Part shown: positions 24,585-34,527 of the stretch, piece by piece
Position numbering within the stretch: the first letter of the stretch is position 1
Layout: every line of letters starts with the position of its first letter
Assembly (NCBI GenBank): GCA_011033025.1
Contig: WFMF01000054.1
Span: 124,001 to 188,000 of the forward strand
Length of the DNA stretch: 64,000 nt
Source of the DNA: Beroe forskalii
Taxonomy: Eukaryota > Ctenophora > Nuda > Beroida > Beroidae
Reading direction: 5' to 3'
Made by a program: the position numbers and the translations under genes
Notes under the pieces: generated by a model
The model's database searches: none
What the model saw: the letters and a program-made list of their open reading frames with translations, nothing else
What the model was told of the DNA's origin: nothing

Positions 24585-24990
24585 AGTATTTGCGCTAATT
24601 CTAACTCTAAGAATTGTTGCGCCAATTTGCGCTTTAGATCCTCAAATTAGGCTGAGCGCAAATGAACGCAATTGAGCACAAATTTTTTGCGCTCATTTGC
24701 GCCTATTTGCGCTCTGTATCGCGATCATTTGTCCCTTGGCTGAGCGCAAATGAACGCAAATGAGCACAAATTTTTGCGCTCATTTGCGCTCTGTATCGCA
24801 ATCATTTGTGCTCAACTGCGCCCGTTTTGCGACCATTTTGAAAAAGCCTCCTTTTATTTGCACTCAATTGTGCTCATCAATTAAAATAACGCTATGGTAT
24901 AGGTAAGTATAATTTGCGGTCAGTTGCGCTTTTATTCATATTGTCGATGAGTGCATTTCTTTTTCGATTGCGCTCAGCTGTGCTCAATTT
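24585..24990. repeat. Degenerate TTTGCGCTC repeats (copy 2)
   Basis: Duplicate of 21,480-21,930 with minor length changes. Confidence 0.8.
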
Positions 24991-25229
24991 TGCATTGTTC
25001 AGTATGAATATACTACAAGAAATTTGTGAGTGTATTCGCCTTTTTGGAAATGGAAAGGATTTGGAAAGGTCGTGAAATGGATGAGAAGCAAATGAGAAAC
25101 AATTCCAAATGAGGCGTTAAATGACTTCAAGTTCAAGTTCAGGGTTAAAGAAGTCATTGAGTAGATATAGATCAAGATAACTTGTGCAAATTTTTGGCGA
25201 CATTGGACTTTCGGGTCGCTGGGTTACTC

Positions 25230-25320
25230 GACGGACGTTGCTCGTCTATTTCCTCTGACAAATGTGGAATTGTGGAACGTTGCGCCGCGCGCGCGAGGGT
25301 AGGGTAACATCCTACGACTG
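25230..25320. repeat. GC-rich insert in duplication unit 2
   Basis: Absent from the matching place in unit 1 (near 22,210). Carries GCGCGCGCGAGGGTAGGG and TAACATCCTACGA, words seen again at 25,838-25,873 and 61,614-61,653. Confidence 0.6.
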
Positions 25321-25565
25321 GGTTACGCCCTTTTTCGTAACAAAATCGAAAATTTTAGAATTGCGTAAAATGACTCAAAACGCGAACGGCAAAACCGGTT
25401 GAAACGTGTTAATGTAGTTCCTAAGCGCGCCGTCGTTCTTCTTCAGGTAGCTTCATGTTCATCTAACCAAAATGAGGGCATCAATTCAATTTGTCTGACG
25501 TCGTCAGACCCATTATTTCCAATTTTAAATTTATTTAAAATAAAAAGTCGTGGCGACGTGCAGGC

Positions 25566-25606
25566 GGCGCGCGCGCGAGGGGGCCAGGCAACGCCTGACA
25601 ATCACA
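25566..25606. repeat. GGCAACGCCTGAC GC-rich motif
   Basis: Inverted version of the 22,105-22,135 motif; related copies at 31,236-31,300 and 42,693-42,750. Confidence 0.6.
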
Positions 25607-25669
25607 AAATTCAATACATATGAGAGCATTTTCTTATCAATTTTGATGAATTGAGATTCCCCTAACCAG

Positions 25670-25733
25670 GGGTGTCGCGAGAGAGCTTGCCGCGTCGCGC
25701 ACCCTGTGTACGAAAGCAGGGCGCTGGTTAGGG
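25670..25733. mobile_element. 64-bp hairpin, CCCTAACCAG...CTGGTTAGGG
   Basis: Perfect 10-bp terminal inverted repeats around a GC-rich core. Absent at the matching position of duplication unit 1 (about 22,408), which supports mobility. Related CCCTAACCAGG sequences at 31,156 and 61,281. Confidence 0.65.
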
Positions 25734-26049
25734 CAAAATTGAAAGTGCGAGTGTTGTCTCACTTTGATTCGATGGACGTTGCCCGTTTAAAATTTCCTCT
25801 GACGAAGGCGCAAAGTGACGTCCAAATTTGGAATGCTACGCCGCGCGCGCGAGAGTAGGGTAGCATCCTACGTTACTAAGCCTGCATAGGTGTGTACGCG
25901 TCGCGCGCTTCCCAACGTGTACGCGCCGTGCGCAACGCAAACAGGGGTATACGTGTTTAGCAACATCCTACGACACTTTGACCCTCACTTTTTTCTTTTT
26001 TATGAAAAAATAATCAGTTTTCATCTAAATGTTATTTCTACTATCCAGT

Positions 26050-26310
26050 ACGGTGGCCGAGCAGGCTCACTTTTTTTCACATAAAAAATTTTTCATAAAA
26101 AATTTTTTTATAAAAAATTTTACTTGAAAAATTTTTTATATAAAATTTTTTGATCCTCTTTGTCCAACCCCGTGGCCGAGGAGGATCACTTTTTTTACTA
26201 TAAAAAATTTTTCAAGAAAAAAAAAACATGAAAAAATTTTTTAGGCTCACTTTTTTTTATGTAAAAAAAAGTGAGCCTCTTCGTCCATGCCCGTGGCCGA
26301 GGAGGCTCAC
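26050..26310. repeat. CCGTGGCCGAGGAGGCTCAC repeats with A/T hairpins
   Basis: Three copies of CGTGGCCGAG(G/C)AGG(C/A)TCAC at about 26,050, 26,170 and 26,290, separated by AAAAAATTTTTT palindromes. No gene. Confidence 0.75.
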
Positions 26311-26329
26311 TCCAGGGCATCACTTTTTT

Positions 26330-28000
26330 CAATAAAAACTCGCGTGCGCGCTCAAATCCCGCGCTGAAATGCTGCTAAGAGAACAGTCGCGTGTTCCATA
26401 ATATACGAAATTCATGCACATTTGATGAATAAGCGGCCAAGATGGCGTCATTATTACATTTCAATATGGTGCGTTGATGACGCACAACAGCCTATTTTAA
26501 TATGGGGCATAGCAGAATCGACAAGCTGCCACACTTACGTACGAATTCGACTACGGACAAAGGTCACCATATTCGTATAATTCAAAGTTTTCACATTTAT
26601 TCGTCTTTATCAGAAACTCAACCAGGAGAGCGGACCAGTACTGATAGCCCCATTTCATACCTAGCTATCCAGGTGTCCCGAAAGGCATAACAAAATTAAA
26701 TCAATATTCGAGGTATATGGCGACCGATTCTTCAGTACTTCACTTATATATGGCGACCGTTGGAGTTCTTCACTAAATTCTTAAGTGAGTCGTGACTCGT
26801 AAGTATTAATGTTCTCACTGAGGCATTTTGAAAGAACGTATTACAATAACATTCTGTAATTTTCCTTGACAAAACGAAGCTTTGTCAAGGAGTTTTATCA
26901 TTTAATCTTGTCGCCTTTAGGGTCCCTGATGCAATTTTGAGTTTTCTCTTTTGGTTCAGTTCTGGTATAGCTAATTTGAAATGAAAGAGTTCAAACAAAT
27001 TTTAAGAGACAAAATAATACACTTCATATATTTAGTTCATTAATTGTTCAATTATATTTCACAATCATTATAGATACAATGAGTATATCTTTCAAAATTC
27101 TTATCACCACTCCCGTTCAAATAACTCCTACTATGCAGTTAAAAGAAGAATATAACTGGCATTTTCACGGGCGTGCAAATTTAGGAATCATGTTACATGT
27201 AATATACGGTAAATGCACACTTGCGAGTGGGATCCATGCAATAAATGCACGAGGCTAGTGGGATTCATGCAATAAATGCATGAGCTTGCGAGTGCAATTA
27301 CGATGGTTATTCTAATTCCCATGTGAGCATTTACTGTATTATAATACCCTGTCATATACGAAACAATGAAAGCAAACGCTATAAAAACAATTCATACGAA
27401 TCAGTGTTTCATATGGATAATCGTTTCAAGAATTATATGCACATCATACATTATTTCTTTATATCATGATCGAAGAGGTTGAAAAAGTTGACACTCCCTT
27501 CACCATTCGTTAATTCATAAAAAGTATATGTAGCAAATAAATACAGAGGCCAATGATCATAACATGTTCAAATGTAAAATTTTATAGCAATCATAAGTTC
27601 TAAAAGCAATGGGAATGGCGCAATATGCATGTATATTTAATATCTATACCAATCTTAAAACCTAACTTAAAACTCAAAAATAAACTCTGACACACGGCAG
27701 CAAAAGCTATGAAACATAACAAACAAAATCATAAAATGGACCACAAGTCTGTGTTATCTTTAGATGAATTTCGATGATAGTGATGGAAAAGGATTAAATA
27801 TCGAAAAGAATAGGACGTGATAAAGGAAGAAATGATTAATTTACAGATTAAACGTGATTAAAATTAAGAAATTATAGCGTGAATTAATGAACTGATGACG
27901 TCAAACCGCCTACGGACACGCACCAATCAGGTCCATTTGCTCGTGGCCCGAGAGATGTATTCTGCAGTTCAGACCCGGATACATCCCTTTTGTTACAATT
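26330..28000. other. Unassigned AT-rich sequence
   Basis: No supported gene. Notable only: a TTCCTTGACAAAACG / TTTGTCAAGGAG hairpin near 26,865-26,895 and repeats of CATGCAATAAATGCA at 27,230-27,290. Confidence 0.5.
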
Positions 28001-28019
28001 GATCAATCGACCGACTGAT

Positions 28020-28210
28020 CGACCAATTAAAAAGCCGATTCATCGATTGATTCATTGATTAATCGATTGATTGATCGAGCGATCAATCGATTGATTGATT
28101 GATCGATTGATTGATTGATCGATTGATTGATTGATCGATTGATCGATTGATCGATTGATCGATTGATTGATTGATCAATTGATTGATTGATTGACCGATT
28201 GATCGATAAA
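28020..28210. repeat. GATTGATTGATC microsatellite
   Basis: About 190 bp of 4-bp-based GATT/GATC repeats, self-complementary at many points. Confidence 0.9.
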
Positions 28211-28330
28211 CTGATTGTTTTGTAAGTTTATCTTTCAAAGATTTATCAGTATTAATAAAATAACCCGATAATTCGATGTTTATTTACAAACTTCCTACTC
28301 TCTCCCAGGCACAGAGAGGAGGGAGGAGGG

Positions 28331-28642
28331 AGTCCCTCTGCTGCGCGCTCATTGGTTCCTGCTGTACCACGTGACAGGGATGCGCGTCACTGATTGGCTG
28401 CTCGCAGTAACAGTGTGCGAGGGGGTACTCAAGTAGGGAGAGATAACGCTTGTGTAAACTGATAAATCCGTGTTCAGTGTGTGTCGGAGAGTGGAATGTG
28501 CAGAGGGGATGGAACCAGTGCTCAAACTGTGTGTAGGATGGAGAGGATGCTCATTGCCCCTGCGTGCAGCCAATCAGAGACGAGCACCCCCGTCACGTGA
28601 CAGCAGGAACCAATGAGCGCGCAGCAGAGGGACGACTCCCCA
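28331..28642. promoter_or_regulatory. Head-to-head promoter-like inverted repeat
   Basis: Arms 28,331-28,408 and 28,562-28,642 are inverted copies about 80 bp long. Each contains two CCAAT boxes (AACCAATGAG and CAGCCAATCA) and a CACGTGAC E-box, with a roughly 150-bp spacer. Each arm ends in a coding-like start, ATGAGCGCGCAGCAG, facing outward. This is the layout of a bidirectional promoter made by inverted duplication of a gene's 5' end. Confidence 0.5.
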
Positions 28643-28777
28643 CTTCTTGTGCCTGATACCGAATTTAAGGGAGAGGAGGAAGTTTTCGTAAGACAGCCAG
28701 ACTTGGAGGCGCCAAAGCCCCAGCTGATTGAGTGTGACGTCGCATTATTACGTCCATTATTTCGAATTGAAGAATGA
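28613..28777 (+). CDS. Short ORF at promoter arm, possible first exon
   Basis: The ATG is embedded in the right promoter arm and is followed by 54 codons: MSAQQRDDSPLLVPDTEFKG, then an acidic run (EEEVF) and APKPQLIE. It has an acidic-dileucine-like N-terminus (DDSPLL) such as cytosolic tails of membrane proteins carry. It could be a first coding exon ending at a donor near 28,735-28,745, or a short spurious ORF. The left arm encodes the same first residues in the opposite direction before diverging. I do not recognise the family. Confidence 0.3.
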   Translation: MSAQQRDDSPLLVPDTEFKGEEEVFVRQPDLEAPKPQLIECDVALLRPLFRIEE

Positions 28778-28779
28778 TG

Positions 28780-29400
28780 ACGCAATATAATAGTTCTAAG
28801 GCCAAAACTTTCTCTGGGGGCATTTTAGGGTCTAAGCCTTTACGACGTTACAGAGCCGAAATAATGCTTTTTCTCGTCATTTCAACAGATAAGCAGATAA
28901 GCCTCAATCTTGGAGCGGGCACTCAAAACAACATGGTTGATGTATCTACTTATCTCTAGACGCCAAAACTGAAATATTTGCTCAAGGGATTGAAGTTTAA
29001 ACGAGATAACTGATACGAGAGAATTGTTATCAGAAGCTTTCGAAAATCATGCGATTATTGTCGTCAGCTGAGAGTGCAGAAGGATGGAGCGGTGTTTAAA
29101 TATGAGTGATCATTGAGTGTGAAGGGTGGCGGGTGGGTGAAATATTTATTATAAATTATAACGGGAATAAAATAACAATTAATCTGTATTATGAAACAAT
29201 TAACAAAATCTGATCAATGTTAAAGAGAATGGAGAACCTAAAGGAACTCTTGAAGAGCCAGGGCTTTTGAGTGTTTTTCAATCAGCGTCGATATTAAAAC
29301 TAAAAGTAAAAGCAGGAACCACCCGGAACCCAGCCGAATCCACCTGAAACTTCGTTTTTCCCAATATTTTTAATTCAAATATGAAAATTGGCCCCAACCC
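28780..29400. other. Unassigned sequence
   Basis: No supported gene; AT-rich with one 61-codon ORF of no recognisable content (28,774-28,959). Confidence 0.5.
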
Positions 29401-29419
29401 TTATCCTTGGTATCACTTC

Positions 29420-30200
29420 TTTGCGCTCAACTGCGCCCATTTTGCGCTCAGAGTGCAAAAATTTGCGCTCAATCTCATTGAGCACAAATTGCAAAAGAGT
29501 GCAAAATTATTTGCATCCAGCAAAAATGAGGGCAAATTTGCTCAAATGCGTCCATTTGCGCCGAATTCGCAACCATTTTAAATTTAATGCGCCCATTTTG
29601 CGCCTTGGGCGCAAAATTTGCAGCAAAACCTAAAGTAAAAGTTTGAAAACGGAAAATTGAGCTCAATTAGGCGCAGATGAGCGCAAATGGGCGTATATGA
29701 GCGCAAAATTTTGGGTATGTCTCCCATGTAAACGGCACTGAGTGACGTCACAGATCTAAGCGTCAATTTTCTAATGTCCTTACCAAAATCCTAACCCTAA
29801 CCAAAACCCTAACCTTTATCCTCATCCTAAACCTAACAAATCCTGACCCTAATCCTGATCCTGATCCCTAGGACTTAAAGCGCTAGATGCACTTAATTAT
29901 ATTTTCTGAGTGACGTCATGGTCATAGATAATGAACTTGAAGGCTCTCGTGAGATTGAGAGACTAGCCAAATTTTGCGCCCATTTGCGTTCAGCTTAATT
30001 TGAGGGTCTAAAGCAAAAATGGGCGCATCTCTGATTCTCTGAAGATTGTGCGCACATCTCTCAAAAGTCAAAGCAAATGGTGCGCGTGCGCACCTTTCAA
30101 TCATGGTGCGCACGGATATCTCAATGGTGCGCGTATCTCTCAGATCAATATGGCGCGCTCGCATTTCTAATTCTTAAAATGGTGCGTGCATCATTCAAAT
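29420..30200. repeat. Degenerate TTTGCGC repeats merging into a 21-bp satellite
   Basis: GCGCTCAACTGCGCCCATTT-type words to about 29,720 and again at 29,970-30,020. From 30,040 the spacing and wording change to GCGCATCTCT, the start of the minisatellite that follows. Confidence 0.7.
29785..29880. repeat. Degenerate telomere-like CCCTAA tract
   Basis: CCTAACCCTAACCAAAACCC followed by decayed CCTAA/CCTGA words. Interstitial, short and impure; a second such tract is at 48,067-48,150. Confidence 0.7.
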
Positions 30201-30339
30201 TTTCAATGTGGTGCGCGCATCTCTGAAAAGTTTGCTAAACACGTATCTATATCCTGTTATCGTCGCGCAGCGCGTACACAGACCTATGCGGGCTTTAAAA
30301 AAAGGAACTATGCGTGCTCGGGCTTAGGAACTGAAAAGT

Positions 30340-31150
30340 GCACGCGGCACGCGCATCTGTCAACAGTGCATGCGCATCTCTCAACAGTGCGCGCGCATCT
30401 CTCATGTCTCAAGAATGCGCGCGCATCTCTCAAGAGTGTGCGCGCATCTCTCAAGAGTGTGCGCGCATTTCTCAAGAGTATATATGCATCTCTCAAAAGT
30501 ATATACGCATCTCTCAAAAGTGCGCGCGCATCTCTCAAGAGTGCGCGCGCATCTCTCAAGAGTGCGCGTGCATCTAGATCTCTCAAGAGTGCGCGCGCAT
30601 CTCTCAATTCTCTCAAGAGTGCGCGCGCATCTCTCAAAAGTGCGCGTACATCTCTCAAAAGCGCGCGTGCATCTCTCAAGAGTGCGCGCACATCTCTCAA
30701 GAGTGCGCGCGCATCTCTCAAGAGTGCGCGCGCATCTCTCAAGAGTGTGCAAGCATCTCTCAAAAGTATATGTTCATCTCTCAAAAGTGCGCGCGCATCT
30801 CTCAAGAGTGCGCGCGCATCTTTCAAGAGCGCGGGCGCATCTCTCAAGAGTGCGCGCGCATCTTTCAAGAGCGCGGGCGCATCTCTCAAGAGTGCGCGCG
30901 CATCTCTCAAAAGTGCGCGTGCATCTTTCAAAGGTGCGCGTGCATCTTTCAAAGGTGCGCGCGCATCTTTCAAGGGTGCGCGTGCATCTTTCAAGGGTGC
31001 GCGTGCATCTTTCAAGGGTGCGCGTGCATCTTTCAAAGGTGCGCGCGCATCTTTCAAGGATGCGCACGCATCTTTCAAGGGTGCGTGCGCATCTTTCAAA
31101 GATGCGTGCGCATCTTTCAAAGATGCGTGCGCATTTTTCAAAGATGCGCG
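30340..31150. repeat. 21-bp minisatellite GTGCGCGCGCATCTCTCAAGA
   Basis: Roughly 38 units, nearly all 21 bp, with variants (CATCTTTCAAG) grouped in the right half. Because 21 is a multiple of three, several frames on both strands stay open and mimic proteins of 130-390 residues. The translations are 7-residue repeats (such as SARASLK) with no domain. Confidence 0.95.
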
Positions 31151-31154
31151 TGCT

Positions 31155-31335
31155 TGCCCTAACCAGGGCCCTGGTTACGCGCACAGGGTGCGCGGCGCGG
31201 CAAGCGCTAAACCAGGGGTGTCGTATCGACACCCTTGTCAGACGTTGTCTGACCCCTTCGCCTTCGGTGGGCGCGCGCGCGAAGCGCGCGCGTCCGCCGA
31301 ATGCGCGCGCATCTGTCAAAAGTGCGCGCGCATCT
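31155..31335. repeat. GC-rich CCCTAACCAGG / GTCAGACGTTGTCTGAC block
   Basis: Inserted before the last two satellite units, which resume at 31,300. Begins CCCTAACCAGGGCCCTGG and holds GGTGTCGTATCGACACCC and GTCAGACGTTGTCTGACCCC hairpins. Related to 61,278-61,470. Confidence 0.7.
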
Positions 31336-31379
31336 CTCAACAAAAGATGAAGTTCATAACTTACTTTTGAAAATGAATC

Positions 31380-32079
31380 ATCTTACTTGGAAGTAAAATT
31401 GGTATATTTATAGATCTTCCACATTGCATTACTTAAAGGGATCATGTTGGTGTTCAAGTACAGAGTTAGATAAAAGTCTTCCAGATTGGTGTCTTCAAGA
31501 AAGATTTATTTTTTAATTTTTATTTGTTGTAGGACCTTAAGTAGATTGCAACCATTTTAGTTGTATGTAACTTTTTGAAGAGCAGGCACTATTTGTTTAT
31601 TGTGTATGAATCAATGTTTAATGAATCATGGACAAATAATGTTTCATAGTGAATCATGGACACTTTCTTTACTAAAAACTTCAACTAAGCCTATCTCCAA
31701 TAAATACAGTTGGGGTAGTTTTATGTACATGTTTGCAAATTATGCATTTTAGTTCAAATCAAAAAGTTATTTCACAGCAATCAATAGCTGATGCTTGGAC
31801 ATATATTCCTAAGCTCACAAAAGTGTATGTACACAGCACTCCCGCTAAGAAAAATATTCTGCAGGATTGCACAAGCCATAGTGGTGTCAACTGGTTTTAG
31901 TTTAAGCAATTAGTAGGTACTTCTCTTGAACTTGTGGATTTAGTATGAAGTAGCTGTTACTTAATTAATAATAAGTACTTGTAATACTTCTATCCGATTT
32001 AATTTTAAATATCTTTGGAAGTTTTACATATAACTTTTCTCTAGGTTCTGGCAGTTCTTCTGCACCTGAGTCAAATTGA
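31380..32079. other. Unassigned AT-rich sequence
   Basis: No gene supported. Upstream flank of the small gene that follows. Confidence 0.45.
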
Positions 32080-32462
32080 ATGTCATTAAACCGTGTGCGA
32101 TGCAGGTTGTCATTTAATTCCCCAAAAGAACAACCTGTAAACACTGATGGCAACACTTCAGGTTCATCTCTGTCTTCAGTTGCAGCTGATACTGCTGTGA
32201 AAGAGCAGGTAGTTGTCACCCCAAATGTGTACATTGGATTACATTTTTTTTGTAATCAGATCTTATAATAATCTGTTTGATGTGATTGATCTTGTTAAAT
32301 CAACTATGACATAAATGAAATATATATTTGCAGAAAAATTTGTCACAAATGGAAGCTCACAAAAGAAGATTAGACAACATGAGAGGTCTTGTTGATGAGC
32401 TAGAGAAAACAAAATGGATGTATCCACCATTACCAAAAGAGTTATCAAGAAGTAACCAGTGA
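32080..32462 (+). CDS. Small two-exon gene, acidic/coiled-coil protein (85 aa)
   Basis: Exon 1, 32,080-32,208, starts at an ATG directly after an in-frame TGA. It encodes 43 residues rich in Ser/Asn, ending AVKEQ before a donor GTAGTT. Exon 2, 32,334-32,462, follows acceptor TATTTGCAG in phase 0. It encodes KNLSQMEAHKRRLDNMR, then GLVDELEKTKWMYPP and ends at TGA. The C-terminal half is a strongly helical heptad-like segment followed by W-x-x-P-P. The pattern GLV-x-ELE-x3-W is reminiscent of the C-terminus of APC/C subunit 16, but that is only a resemblance noticed by eye. Exon 1 could also be a downstream exon using the acceptor GATGCAG near 32,105. Confidence 0.5.
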
Positions 32463-33096
32463 AAAAATGTGTTACATGATTAGATGTTTGCCTCAGTCTC
32501 TTAAATGAAGTTACTTCAAAAGTCATTGTATATTTTATAATCTTCCAGTTGCTTGAACTAGAGGAAAATTTTTAAGATATTGAAACAAAATACTTTAACT
32601 AATATGGTGAGCTAGTCACTTTCTAGGATTTTATTAAATTATTTGTGTATATTGTGTTGAAAGGGAAATCAAAGAATAATTTATGCTAGCAATTTATCTT
32701 ATATCATTGAATTTATTTGACCATAATATATTTAATGTGGTTTATTTATATTTGGTTTGCTACATTCATTATTGTTTAGGTTTGCTACATTGTTATACAA
32801 TGGTAAGCCTTGTTTCTGTTATGATTATGGATACTGCATTTACCATATATTTTTGTTTTTATGAGGTTCTGCACAGACATCCATGCATTTACATCTTCTT
32901 GATAAATGATATCATTTATAAATTTAAACCCATTACAAGCTATGGAAGATTCAGGTAACAGCCACCCATTGGTATCATTTCTGTTTCTGCATGATGTTTG
33001 CTTGATATCAGCTATTTTGTGCAGATTAATGGTTTTAAAAATATTGAGGTATTGGGAATATCACAATTACTTAAACGACTCTATGTTCACAGGCAG
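32463..33096. other. Intergenic AT-rich sequence
   Basis: No gene supported; contains the promoter and 5' UTR region of the I29 gene that follows, without an obvious TATA box. Confidence 0.45.
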
Positions 33097-33186
33097 ATGG
33101 CATTGTTGAAAGTTCTCCTCATTTTGTCTGTCACTTTATGTGCCATCAGTATAAAAACGATTGAAGATCTTGAAGCAGAGAACAAG
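33097..33186 (+). CDS. Signal-peptide exon of tandem I29 inhibitor gene
   Basis: A 30-codon exon starting at ATG 33,097: MALLKVLLILSVTLCAIS, then KTIEDLEAENK, ending at donor GTATTA in phase 0. The first 18 residues are a classic secretory signal peptide: a basic residue, a leucine-rich core, and small residues at a likely cleavage site after C-A-I-S. All later first exons of modules also begin in phase 0, so this exon joins cleanly to module 1. The encoded protein is thus expected to be secreted or sent to the endolysosomal lumen. The start is chosen because it is the only ATG that gives a signal peptide and joins in frame. Confidence 0.7.
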
Positions 33187-33395
33187 GTATTAGTTTTTAG
33201 ATGAGAATTAACATTAATTACAATTTTCCTCAAATTTCAATGGTACCTGCACAGATTCCCAGCTGGATAGTCGTAGTATTACATAGCTATTCCAAATACT
33301 ATCAATCCTGACAATAACTATCAATACTGATTGATTTTTTGTTAATAAGCCAAGATAAGAATGTCTAAACCCTAACAAGAGATAAATTACTGAAG

Positions 33396-34329
33396 GTTAG
33401 CAAAATCGTGAGACTGCCATATGATGAAGAAACAGAAATTTTGACCATCAAAACGGAAGGAGACAGGCTTGGACAAGTTCAAACTTTGAAGCTTGAAGAT
33501 TGTATCAGTGAAGAGATGTACAGTAATGCAAAACTAAAAGAGTATGATGATGAAAGTAAATCATTTTGCATTTTTTTCATCCTAGCACTGAAACAGATAT
33601 AATTTATCACAAGTTGTACTCACTTTTATCATATAAATCATTGATCAATCAAAGATATTGCATATGCTTTTTCTGAATAGTCCGTAACAGATCACAGACA
33701 TACACAGTACACACAAACAGTTTGAAATTATCAATCATACAGTATAGATGATACCTACAATTTTTTGGTTTATTTCGAGATTTTTATCTTTTAAGAGGTG
33801 CGAACTGCATTAATTCTTTTGCAGGTGATGTTTTGTGTGGATTTTATGCATTCCAAGCCAACAAGAAAGAGGGCAATGGAGTGGGAAGTTACTCAAGTGC
33901 CGAGGAAAGTGCCATGAGACTTCAGTATTTCTCTGAAAGTGTAAAGCTGGTACAGGAAGTCAATTCCCAGTTTGACAAGGGAGAAATCACATGGACTGCT
34001 GGTAAGAATACTTCTGAAACACTAATCGGTTTTGTAATGTTTATTATTGTTTATTCAATTCCATAAATTATCTATAGGTATTTATTAAATCTATTTGAAT
34101 GATAAAAAAGATGCTATCAAATAACTTTTGCCACATAACAATTGACATGGAATGTTTTTCAGAGATCAACTTCTTTTCTGACATGTCTCCCGAAGAAAAA
34201 TACCCATACAGCCATGGTATCAGAATGCCAGGCGACTTGGTTGGTCTAGATGAAGAAACTGACAGGCCAAGGGTTATGGGAATGGGAATGGGAATGGGAT
34301 CTCCATCCATTTTCGGGGATCAAAAAGAG
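33396..34329 (+). CDS. I29 module 1 (exons A1, B1, C1), intact
   Basis: Three exons: A1 33,396-33,555, B1 33,825-34,001, C1 34,163-34,329, with intron phases 1 and 1 inside the module and phase 0 at its ends. A1 encodes an acidic linker with one Cys (KLEDCISEEMY). B1 encodes DVLCGFYAFQANKK and the helix with E-x3-R-x3-F and a final N (EESAMRLQYFSESV, then QEVN). C1 encodes INFFSDMSPEEKYPYSHG, matching the NxFxD core, and ends in a Met/Gly-rich tail. This is the inhibitor I29 fold that folds over and blocks papain-family cysteine proteases. No protease domain follows, so it is likely a stand-alone inhibitor. The acceptor of A1 (TTACTGAAG) has a poor pyrimidine tract. Confidence 0.7.
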
Positions 34330-34527
34330 GTAAAAGCAAAAGATTCGCTTATTAATTCATAAAATTGTATTTTCACTAATTTTAAACTCTTCCTCCATCG
34401 ATAGCTGCTTATTGCTTTTTTGGAAATTGTATCAAAATAACGGATCTGTATTTCACACTGAACAATGAAAATTAGCATAAATGATGATAAACACGTACTA
34501 CGTAGATAAAACCCGATTATTTTAAAG

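Noticed and set aside
29785-29880. True telomere or chromosome end
   Set aside because: The tract is short, impure and interstitial, with complex sequence on both sides.
30186-31370. Long ORFs (394, 326 and 277 codons) on both strands
   Set aside because: They are frames kept open by the 21-bp minisatellite; translations are 7-residue repeats with no domain, start context or splice support.
31965-32234. 89-codon minus-strand ORF opposite the small two-exon gene
   Set aside because: The plus strand has a clean intron and stop joining two protein-like exons over the same bases; the minus frame lacks such support, though it cannot be fully excluded.
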